The notes under the pieces: model-generated
Told to the model about the DNA's origin: nothing
Database searches by the model: none
What the model saw: only the letters and a program-made list of their open reading frames with translations
Assembly: GCA_003151955.1 (NCBI GenBank)
Contig: PLZB01000097.1
Span: 1 to 47,394 of the forward strand
DNA: 47,394 nt
Direction: 5' to 3'
Source of the DNA: Acidimicrobiaceae bacterium
GTDB taxonomy: Bacteria; Actinomycetota; Acidimicrobiia; Acidimicrobiales; UBA8190
Shown: one piece after another, positions 41,293-47,394 of the stretch
Layout: every line of letters starts with the position of its first letter
Position numbering within the stretch: the first letter of the stretch is position 1
Position numbers and translations under genes: made by a program

Positions 41293-42269
41293 GGGTGGGG
41301 GCGCTCCCGACCCGGCTCTTCGGAGAGGCCCGAGCCGACTGCCCGATGTGCGGATCGCTGAAGCTCGCCGTCCGGGCCAACAGCCGGGATCTGGTCGAGG
41401 GAGGCCCGGGGCGGCTCGTGCTGGCCCGGTGCCGGGACTGCGGGCACGTCTTCCGGAACCCGGGGCTCTCCCCGGAGGGCCGGGCCTTCTACCGGGGTCT
41501 GGCCAGGCCCCGGACGGGGGAGGGGGTGCTCGAGGCCCGGGCGGCCATGGTGGAGGGGTTCACCGATCCTCGGCGGTGGCTCGACGTGGGTCCGGAGGCG
41601 GGGCGGTTCGCCGGGGTGGCCCGGGAGCGGTGGCCCCGGGTCGCCTTCGAGGGGGTCGACCCGGGGGAGGAGGTCGAGGAGGCCGGGCGGCGGGGCGAGC
41701 TGGCCCGGGCCCACCGGGGGGAGCTCGGCGAGCTGGCCGGAACCCTGTCCGGTTCGTTCGACATCGTCAGCCTCTTCGAGCTGGCCTCGGCGGGCAGTCC
41801 CCTCGAGACGCTCGACGCCGCCGTCGAGGTCCTGACCCCGGGAGGGTGGCTCCTCCTCGAGGTGCCGGACCCCGAGTCGGGCTTCGGGAAGGTGCTCGGG
41901 CCCTACTGGGGTCCCTGGGCCGAGCCCCGGTCCCAGCACTTCCTCCCCTTCGAGACCCTCGAGGCCGCCCTCGAGGCCAGAGGACTCGGCATCGTCCAGG
42001 CCTTCCGGGCCGACGCCCACCGGCCCGTCGACCTCCAGGTGGCCCTGGCCCTCCTCGTCAACCGGCTGGCTCCGCCGGCCGTGGCGTGGCGGCCCCGGGG
42101 CGGGGTGGCCCGGGCCTGGCGGGGTCTGGTCCGGGGGCTGTCCGTCCCGGTGGCCTGGTCGGCCCGGGCCGGGGACCGGATCCTGTGGGTCTGGGTCCGG
42201 CGGGGACGGCGGGGGAACACCTACCGGGTCCTGGCCCGGCGGGGACCTGACCGGGGCCCCCGGCCCTGA
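41289..42269 (+). CDS. Zinc-ribbon/class I methyltransferase-like protein
   Basis: Protein of 326 residues. The N-terminus carries four cysteines in CPMC (18, 21) and CRDC (48, 51), a zinc-ribbon seen in methyltransferases of antibiotic and surface-sugar clusters. A Rossmann-like core follows: RRWLDVGPEAGRFAGVA, FEGVDPGEEVEEAG, FDIVSLFELASAG and TPGGWLLLEVPDPESGF. The SAM loop is degenerate (DVGPEAG instead of DxGxGxG) and the EH pair after the second motif is missing, so activity is uncertain. The C-terminus is basic and hydrophobic and may lie on the membrane. The GTG start overlaps the glycosyltransferase stop by four bases. Confidence 0.7.
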   Translation: MRVGALPTRLFGEARADCPMCGSLKLAVRANSRDLVEGGPGRLVLARCRDCGHVFRNPGLSPEGRAFYRGLARPRTGEGVLEARAAMVEGFTDPRRWLDVGPEAGRFAGVARERWPRVAFEGVDPGEEVEEAGRRGELARAHRGELGELAGTLSGSFDIVSLFELASAGSPLETLDAAVEVLTPGGWLLLEVPDPESGFGKVLGPYWGPWAEPRSQHFLPFETLEAALEARGLGIVQAFRADAHRPVDLQVALALLVNRLAPPAVAWRPRGGVARAWRGLVRGLSVPVAWSARAGDRILWVWVRRGRRGNTYRVLARRGPDRGPRP

Positions 42270-42287
42270 GGGTGGGATACTGGCTCC

Positions 42288-43499
42288 ATGGGCGAGACGA
42301 CCCCCGTCGAGGACTGGGCCGGGGACTTCGACGTCCTCGATCCCGGCTATGTCGCCGATCCCTTCGCCCGGTGGGACGACCTCAGGGAGCGGTGTCCGAT
42401 CGCCCACAGCAACCGACGGGGGAGCACCTGGCTGCCGACGCGCTACGAGGACGTCACGGCCATGGCCCACGACGTCGACCACTTCAGCTCCCTCGACATC
42501 TCGGTCATCCCCTTCGAGGGTGAGGGTCCCGAGGACCCGGCCGAGGCCGTCCTCCCCTACGGGGTCCCCCCCATCTCGGCCGACCCACCGCTGCACACCT
42601 GGACCCGCCGGCTCCTGCTCCCCTGGTTCTCCCACCGGCGGGTGGAGAGCTACGAGGCCGTGACCCGGGAGCTCTGCTCGGGGCTGATCGAGGGCTTCCT
42701 GGAGCAGGGCCGGGCCGACGCCGCCGTGGACTACGCCCAGCAGATCCCCGTCCGGGTCATCGCCCGGATCCTCGGGGTCCCGGCTGAGATGGCGGACACC
42801 TTCACGGAGTGGGTCCGGGACGTCCTGGAGTTCGCCGACGACCCGGAGAAGCGGATCGAGGGGATGACGGGGCTCATCACCTACTTCCTGGCCGAGATCG
42901 AGCGGCGGAAGGTCGAACCGGGGGAGGACCTCCTGAGCGAGCTCCTCCACAGCGAGTTCGAGGGGGTCCCGGTGGAGGAGAGCCTGGTCCTGGGGGTGGC
43001 CGCCCTCGTCCTCATCGCCGGGGTCGACACCACCTGGAGCGCCATCGGGTCCTCCCTCTGGCACCTGGCCGGCCACCCCGGCGACCGGGAGCGGCTCCTG
43101 GCCGAGCCGGAGCTGATGGCCCTCGCCGTCGAGGAGCTCCTCCGGGCCTACTCCCCGGTCACGATGGCCCGGATCGTCACCGGGGACGTCGACTTCGGGG
43201 GCTGTCCGATGAAGGCGGGGGACAAGGTCCTCATGAACTTCCCGGCCGCCAACCGGGACCCGGCCGCCTTCGAGCGGCCCGAGGAGGTCATCTTGGACCG
43301 GGCCGTGAACCGGCACGTCGCCTTTGGATCGGGGATCCACCGCTGCGCGGGGTCGAACCTGGCCCGGATGGAGCTCCGGGTGGCCCTCGAGGAGTGGCTC
43401 CGGAGGATCCCGGTCTTCAGCCTGGCCGAGGCCGAGGAGGTCACCTGGGCCGGCGGCCAGGTCCGGGGACCCCGGCTCCTCCCGGTGGTCTTCCGGTGA
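42288..43499 (+). CDS. Cytochrome P450
   Basis: Protein of 403 residues, a soluble class I bacterial P450. I-helix AGVDTTW (244-249, acid/alcohol pair intact), ExxR at E283-R286 (EELLR), and heme-binding FGSGIHRCAG with the cysteine ligand C353. The region PPLHTWTRRLLLPWFS is the usual C-helix. It should hydroxylate or otherwise oxidise the operon product, with electrons from the ferredoxin encoded directly after it with a four-base overlap. A ferredoxin reductase is not encoded in the window. ATG 42288 follows an 18-base gap after the methyltransferase gene. Confidence 0.92.
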   Translation: MGETTPVEDWAGDFDVLDPGYVADPFARWDDLRERCPIAHSNRRGSTWLPTRYEDVTAMAHDVDHFSSLDISVIPFEGEGPEDPAEAVLPYGVPPISADPPLHTWTRRLLLPWFSHRRVESYEAVTRELCSGLIEGFLEQGRADAAVDYAQQIPVRVIARILGVPAEMADTFTEWVRDVLEFADDPEKRIEGMTGLITYFLAEIERRKVEPGEDLLSELLHSEFEGVPVEESLVLGVAALVLIAGVDTTWSAIGSSLWHLAGHPGDRERLLAEPELMALAVEELLRAYSPVTMARIVTGDVDFGGCPMKAGDKVLMNFPAANRDPAAFERPEEVILDRAVNRHVAFGSGIHRCAGSNLARMELRVALEEWLRRIPVFSLAEAEEVTWAGGQVRGPRLLPVVFR

Positions 43500-43699
43500 A
43501 GGTCCGGGTCGATCCGGAGCGGTGTCAGGGCCATGCCCGGTGCTACGCCCTGGCCCCGGAGCTCTTCGAGGTCGACGACTACGGGCTCTCGTCGGCCCTG
43601 GGGGACGGGACGGTCCCGGCCGGGTCGGAAGAGCGGGCCCGGCTCGCCATCGCCAATTGCCCCGAATTCGCCATCTCCGAGGTCGGTGTCGAGGGCTGA
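43496..43699 (+). CDS. 3Fe-4S-type ferredoxin, P450 redox partner
   Basis: Protein of 67 residues, the usual size. Cluster cysteines are in CQGHARC (C-x5-C; residues 11 and 17) and NCPEFAI near the C-terminus, the pattern of single 3Fe-4S ferredoxins that pair with actinobacterial P450s. The internal LAPELFEVDDYG is also typical. GTG start, overlapping the P450 stop by four bases (GTGA). It is the last gene of the lipid-synthase operon. Confidence 0.9.
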   Translation: MKVRVDPERCQGHARCYALAPELFEVDDYGLSSALGDGTVPAGSEERARLAIANCPEFAISEVGVEG

Positions 43700-43769
43700 A
43701 GCCCCACGATGTGACCGCGTAGCGTGGCCCGGGCCCCCGTTGTGTGCCCGTTGGGTCCCGAGTTTCGTA

Positions 43770-43798
43770 GCTGAATCGAAAATCAGCCGTTCTTTATT
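43770..43798 (+). terminator. Weak hairpin plus T-rich stretch after the ferredoxin gene
   Basis: GCTGA (43770-43774) pairs with TCAGC (43783-43787) and is followed by CGTTCTTTATT. An overlapping pair TTTCG (43763-43767)/CGAAA (43777-43781) is an alternative fold. The stem is only five bases, so termination is uncertain. Confidence 0.35.
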
Positions 43799-43893
43799 CA
43801 CGGAGCGTCACCAACACCGGGGGTGGTGACGGGCACAGGGGGTGCCGGTCTCAAGGCGGTCCGTGAGGAATACCTGGTGGAACGCGTTCCAGA

Positions 43894-43924
43894 TTGACTG
43901 CGTGATTCCCGTAAGTGGAATCAC
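43894..43924 (+). promoter_or_regulatory. Promoter-like sequence overlapping an 8-base inverted repeat
   Basis: TTGACT at 43894-43899 and TGGAAT at 43916-43921 with a 16-base spacer. The 8-base exact inverted repeat GTGATTCC/GGAATCAC (43902-43909 and 43917-43924) covers the spacer and the -10, a good position for a repressor or for a hairpin at the start of the mRNA. The pilin operon starts about 95 bases further on. Confidence 0.45.
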
Positions 43925-44015
43925 CCTTGCCCAGTACAGACCCTCTTGTCAGTATGAAGACCACGGCACGTGGTCACACTGTCGGTGTCGGGGACATCGG
44001 GGAGCGCAGGACGAA

Positions 44016-44618
44016 ATGCAACGATCGGACGGGGGGGGCGGTGGTGTGCTGTCCCGGGAGGACGGGGCGGGCGAGCGGGGGGTGGCCCTCCTCGATGTCC
44101 TGATGGCGGTGGTCATCCTCCTCCTCATCATGGTCCCCATCTCGAGCCTGATGATCACCACCAACAAGGTCATCAGCCAGAGCGAGTTCCGCCAGACGGC
44201 CCAGTCGGTGGCGGCGGGGATCATCACCCAGGAGGGGAGCTACGCCCTGGCCCAGACGACGGCCGTCCCGCCCTGGTCGACGTTGACCCCGGCCATCACG
44301 GCCGGGGCCTGGAGCAGCACCCCCACCGTGGAGGTCGTCGACAACGAGACGTATGACATCTACATCGCCGGCGGCTGGTGCGCGGCCGTCACATCCGGGA
44401 CGACGGTCTCCCTCGGGAACTCCCTCACCGCTAGCACCCTGGCCTACGTGGTGTCCGTCAAGGTCAAGTGGGGGCCCTATAGCGCGGCCGCCGCCGGATC
44501 CGGGACCAGCGTCATCCTCACCGGGGATCTCCCCACCAACCCTGCCTGGGTGGCCCACAGCCCGAGCCTGGTCCCGCCCCACCCGGGGGCCAGCGGCTGT
44601 CCGACGGTGCTGACATGA
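44016..44618 (+). CDS. Type IV pilin-like prepilin
   Basis: Protein of 200 residues. After a 22-residue leader (basic/glycine-rich) comes the class III prepilin site G22, then VALLDVLMAVVILLLIMVP: a hydrophobic N-helix with Asp at +5 in place of the usual Glu. The prepilin peptidase should cut after G22. The helix is followed by a soluble domain with two cysteines (GGWCAAV, SGCPTVL) and repeated Thr/Ser. It probably is a PilV/minor-pilin-like protein. ATG 44016 is preceded by GCGCAGGACGAA, a weak site; the upstream in-frame extension would be long and non-hydrophobic. Overlaps the next gene by four bases. Confidence 0.75.
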   Translation: MQRSDGGGGGVLSREDGAGERGVALLDVLMAVVILLLIMVPISSLMITTNKVISQSEFRQTAQSVAAGIITQEGSYALAQTTAVPPWSTLTPAITAGAWSSTPTVEVVDNETYDIYIAGGWCAAVTSGTTVSLGNSLTASTLAYVVSVKVKWGPYSAAAAGSGTSVILTGDLPTNPAWVAHSPSLVPPHPGASGCPTVLT

Positions 44619-45847
44619 GGTTCCCCTTCCCGTCCCGGTCGGGGCCACGTTCCCGGGGGCGGGCCTCCTCGGAGGCCGGCTTCACCCTGATCGAGATGAC
44701 CGTCTCGGTCTTCATCTTCTCGATCGCCATCTCCATCGCCTTCGGCATCGTCTACATCATGGCCCGGCAGTCCGTCAGCCAGGTCGACCAGAGTCGGGCC
44801 ACGGAGGCGGCCCAGGTGGCCCAGTCGGGCATCACCCAGTACCTCCAGGGGACGGTGGCCCCGGTCACCGCCGCCCAGGCCGGCCTCACCGTCGGCGTCA
44901 CGGCGGCGGCCCTGGCGGCCCTGGCGGCCAACTCCCCCCAGATGCCCTGCTGGAGCAACAGCAGCCCGGCGCCATCGCCCCCGAGCCCGGTCCTCGTCCG
45001 CAACCCGACCGGCCTGGCCACGGCCAACATCGACGGGCAGTCGACGCCAGTGACCGACCCCATGACCCAGGCGATCATCTACGCCCACGACTACGACATC
45101 CAGTTCTGCTCCTACACGGCATCCTCGAGCACGCCCCACGTCTACGAGATCTTCATCGACTTCTCCTCGTGCCAGACGACCGGCGGGGGCGCCATCTACG
45201 GGTACTGCAACCTCGACGTCGTCGACGACGGTGCCTTCCCGGCGGGAACCCTGTTCCCGGCCGCCGACTACAACAACCACAGCTGTGCCACCTGCAAGAT
45301 CGTCGACGTCGTCCCGAAGGTCTGGTGCGACTCGGCCTGCCAGGACACCGCCACCACCTACGGGGCCGTCCCCCACGCGTCGTGCTGGGACTACCTACCC
45401 AAAACCAGCAGCGGCGCCGCCCAGACCCCGCCCCCCACCCCCTCGACCACGCAAGCGCTGCCGACCGGCTCCCCCAGCTACCCGTCCAACTGCGCCGGGA
45501 TCAACTCAGCCAACGAGGCGGGGTACACGCCGCCCCTCTTCCAGTACTTCTCCTCCGGGGCCGGGGCGGCGGTGGCACCACTGAACAACGCCTCGGATCC
45601 CTTCGACCTGATCTGCAGCCAGGACTCGATCAGCCACACCTGTACCGGCCTCGCCATCAACGGGTCGGTCGACGACACCGGGAACCTCATCAGCTCCGGT
45701 ATCCAGACCATCCGGATCGACCTCACCATCCTCGCCGACGTCAACACCCATCTCCCCTCCCCGCACGGCAACCCGGGGACGACCGTCATCGACGACATCT
45801 GGCTGACCAACCTGGTCCCCAAGCAGAGCACCGCCTCATCCACCTGA
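44615..45847 (+). CDS. Type IV pilin-like prepilin (PilW-like)
   Basis: Protein of 410 residues with a textbook class III signal: basic leader, G22, then FTLIEMTVSVFIFSIAISIA with Glu at +5 (E27). The long soluble part contains at least ten cysteines, several in close pairs (SCATCKIVD, VWCDSACQD), and low-complexity Pro/Thr stretches (TPPPTPSTT). Length is greater than an ordinary major pilin, similar to PilW-type minor pilins. It is co-transcribed with the prepilin before it (ATGA overlap) and the PilX-like gene after it (gap 19 bases). Confidence 0.8.
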   Translation: MRFPFPSRSGPRSRGRASSEAGFTLIEMTVSVFIFSIAISIAFGIVYIMARQSVSQVDQSRATEAAQVAQSGITQYLQGTVAPVTAAQAGLTVGVTAAALAALAANSPQMPCWSNSSPAPSPPSPVLVRNPTGLATANIDGQSTPVTDPMTQAIIYAHDYDIQFCSYTASSSTPHVYEIFIDFSSCQTTGGGAIYGYCNLDVVDDGAFPAGTLFPAADYNNHSCATCKIVDVVPKVWCDSACQDTATTYGAVPHASCWDYLPKTSSGAAQTPPPTPSTTQALPTGSPSYPSNCAGINSANEAGYTPPLFQYFSSGAGAAVAPLNNASDPFDLICSQDSISHTCTGLAINGSVDDTGNLISSGIQTIRIDLTILADVNTHLPSPHGNPGTTVIDDIWLTNLVPKQSTASST

Positions 45848-45866
45848 GGTCAAGGAGCAACGAGTG

Positions 45867-47394
45867 ATGCGCACACCACGACTGCCGGTTGAGACCACCT
45901 CCGTCGACCCCGGGTACGCCGCCCCCCGACGTCGCCGGGAGGAGGGCCAGGCCGCCCTCGTTGTCGTCCTGGGCCTCGTCGTGGTCATGGTCAGCATCCC
46001 GGTGGCGATGCAGCTCCAGGCCACCGGCAACAGCCTGGTGGCGGAGTCGACCACCCTCACCCAGCAGGCCCAGCAGGCGGCCAACGCCGGTCTGGCCGAC
46101 TACGAGGCCCGCCTCGAGCAGACCGGTTGGTACGGGAGCACCTCGGCCGGTCTCGGCACCCTCTACGGGTGCAGCACCTCGGGCACGACGACATGCTCCA
46201 ACGACTCCACCAACCCGGCCCTGGTGGCCGCCCTCACCACGGGCAGCACCGGATGGGCGGCTAGCCAACCCCCGGCCGGGATGGGCACCTGGTCGGGGCG
46301 GGGATGCTCGTCGACCAAGGCCGGGGACTCCTACTGGGCCACCGAGACCCTCAGCGGGGCCACGCTCGGCTACCAGTATGCCGTCGACACCTCCAAGGCG
46401 AGCTCCAACTCGGTCGTCTACGTCTACGCCATGGGACGGGCCGGGTCGAGCGGGCACTACGTGTGCCAGGCCGTGAAGGCTTCCTTCGAAGTCGAGACGT
46501 CCAACCGGGGGACCCCCACGGTGGGGGTCTCGACGACGGCCGCGCCCACGGTCTCAGGGGTGGGCACGGTCACCGTGGTCGGGGCCGGCGGGGGCAGCGG
46601 GGCGGGGACCTGTTTCTTCTTCTTCTTCTGCCAGACGGGTGGGAGCGGAGGCCTCGGGGGCCAGGTCAGCTTCAAGGTGTCGCTGCCGAGCGGCTACGAG
46701 ATCGTCTCCGAGTCCGGGGCGGCCGGGAGCCGGCACTCGAACGGGAGCGGCTACGTCGCCGGCGGGGTGGGCGGGAACACCGGTGGCGGCGGCGGGGGAT
46801 CGAGCGTGGCCTGCATCGTCCCCACCACAGGCTTCAGCGCCTGCACCCCGGCCATGCCGCTGTGCAACGCCGACGGCACCTACGGGACGACAGCCCCCTC
46901 GAATGCCGCCGCGGGCTGCATCCTGGCCGAAGCCGCCGGCGGGGGTGGCGGGGGCGAGACGGTCTGCCTGGGCAGTCCGGCCGGATCGGGGGGAGGCGGG
47001 ACGTTCGACAACAGCTCCCCCTACAACGTGCTGTCGGGCAGCGGCATCGGACAGCCGGGCCAGGCCGGGACCACCTGGCTGTTCAGCCTCTTCCAGAGCC
47101 CCTCCAGCGGGTGGGGCAGCTCCAACGACCCGGTGGCCAGCCCGACGGACTACACCACCGGCGAGGCCAACGGCGGCGGCGGCGGGCTCACCTCGGCCGA
47201 GATCGGCGGCGGCACCGTGAACAACCTGGAGAACTCCGGGGGGAGCACCGGGAACTTCGGGGCCGGCGCCGGCCCCTTCTTCGGGACCACCGTCAACGGG
47301 GGCTCGGGGGCTGGGAACAGCAGCGGCTCGGTGGCCGGCACCGGGGGGACCGGGGCCAGCTACGCCGGTGGGGGCGGGCTCTGGTGGCTGGGGG
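45867..47394 (+). CDS. PilX-like membrane-anchored protein with glycine-rich outer domain (partial)
   Basis: Open to the right edge; 509 codons are visible. Residues 27-47 (GQAALVVVLGLVVVMVSIPV) form one membrane helix preceded by RRRREEG, then QLQATGNSLVAESTTLTQQA and AQQAANAGLADYEARLE, the pattern of PilX/minor-pilin N-termini without a +5 glutamate. The outer part carries a glycine-rich region from about residue 230: TVTVVGAGGGSGAG, then five phenylalanines flanked by cysteines (C249, F250-254, C255), then GGSGGLGGQVSFKVSLPSG, which resembles bacterial Gly-rich domains of the ALK/LTK-like type. AAGGAG at 45852-45857 supports ATG 45867 or GTG 45864. Confidence 0.72.
   Translation, partial: MRTPRLPVETTSVDPGYAAPRRRREEGQAALVVVLGLVVVMVSIPVAMQLQATGNSLVAESTTLTQQAQQAANAGLADYEARLEQTGWYGSTSAGLGTLYGCSTSGTTTCSNDSTNPALVAALTTGSTGWAASQPPAGMGTWSGRGCSSTKAGDSYWATETLSGATLGYQYAVDTSKASSNSVVYVYAMGRAGSSGHYVCQAVKASFEVETSNRGTPTVGVSTTAAPTVSGVGTVTVVGAGGGSGAGTCFFFFFCQTGGSGGLGGQVSFKVSLPSGYEIVSESGAAGSRHSNGSGYVAGGVGGNTGGGGGGSSVACIVPTTGFSACTPAMPLCNADGTYGTTAPSNAAAGCILAEAAGGGGGGETVCLGSPAGSGGGGTFDNSSPYNVLSGSGIGQPGQAGTTWLFSLFQSPSSGWGSSNDPVASPTDYTTGEANGGGGGLTSAEIGGGTVNNLENSGGSTGNFGAGAGPFFGTTVNGGSGAGNSSGSVAGTGGTGASYAGGGGLWWLG

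Larger units (their letters stand above)
43700..44015. other. Inverted-repeat-rich leader ahead of the pilin operon
   Basis: Gene-free stretch of 316 bases, less GC-rich than its surroundings in 43760-43960. Six inverted repeats occur between 43770 and 43975: GCTGA/TCAGC (43770-43787), CGTCACCA/TGGTGACG (43806-43831), GGCAC/GTGCC (43832-43846), the 14-base perfect palindrome TGGAACGCGTTCCA (43878-43891), GTGATTCC/GGAATCAC (43902-43924) and GACCACG/CGTGGTC (43959-43975). The first, followed by CGTTCTTTATTC, may be the end of the synthase operon. Confidence 0.7.

Noticed and set aside
43800..44015. Possible c-di-GMP-I riboswitch before the pilin genes
   Set aside because: Looked for because c-di-GMP riboswitches often precede pilin genes and a GGGCACAGGG motif is present, but the required GCAAACC, GAAA tetraloop and ACGCAAAGCC elements are absent.

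Overview
The window is very GC-rich, with strong G/C at third codon positions, many GTG starts and 4-base start/stop overlaps between co-directional genes. With an F420-type luciferase-like oxidoreductase, a PucR-type regulator and an ECF sigma factor, this points to an actinobacterium. Abundant polysaccharide genes and pilin-like genes would fit a lineage such as Acidimicrobiia, but the class is an inference. No tRNA, rRNA, CRISPR array or insertion sequence was recognised.

Layout. (1) 1-1561: two toxin-antitoxin pairs, hicAB (+) and a mazEF-like pair (-), separated by a gene-free stretch with a pure triplet repeat. (2) 1641-3625: an ECF sigma factor coupled to a one-pass membrane protein with a large outer propeller-like domain, a probable sensor/anti-sigma. 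(3) 3713-7829: an F420-type oxidoreductase, a small membrane protein, a possible Stv-type protein, an intact EAL c-di-GMP phosphodiesterase and a frame-broken PAS gene. (4) 7868-16243 (-): a seven-gene overlapping operon for an ABC-exported polysaccharide (Wzm, Wzt with C-terminal domain, acetyltransferase, GT2-methyltransferase fusion, GT2-GT2 fusion, two GT4 enzymes), with a divergent GT4 at 16329-17546 across a palindrome-rich gap. (5) 17556-21695: a small secreted protein, an alpha/beta hydrolase, a PucR-type regulator and a propeller lipoprotein. (6) 21916-27363 (-): a second polysaccharide operon of the Wzz/Wzy type with two glycosyltransferases and a methyltransferase.

(7) 27874-43699 (+): the most striking region. 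Two megasynthases encode, between them, every activity of a PUFA-synthase-like iterative lipid synthase: two NMO/FabK-like enoylreductase modules, KS, AT, two nearly identical ACPs and KR in the first; KS, AT, double-hotdog DH and an Sfp-type phosphopantetheinyl transferase in the second. They are followed without real gaps by a free ACP, an MGT-type glycosyltransferase, a zinc-ribbon/degenerate methyltransferase, a cytochrome P450 and a 3Fe-4S ferredoxin. The simplest reading is a self-contained pathway for a glycosylated, P450-oxidised long-chain lipid or polyketide. A promoter overlapping a palindrome and a leader of nearly 300 bases precede it.

(8) 43700-47394: a leader with at least six inverted repeats, then a pilin operon: two class-III-signal prepilins and a PilX-like protein fused to a long glycine-rich outer region that runs off the window. 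Overall the window is devoted to the cell surface: polysaccharides, pili, a secreted lipid-like product and envelope sensing.
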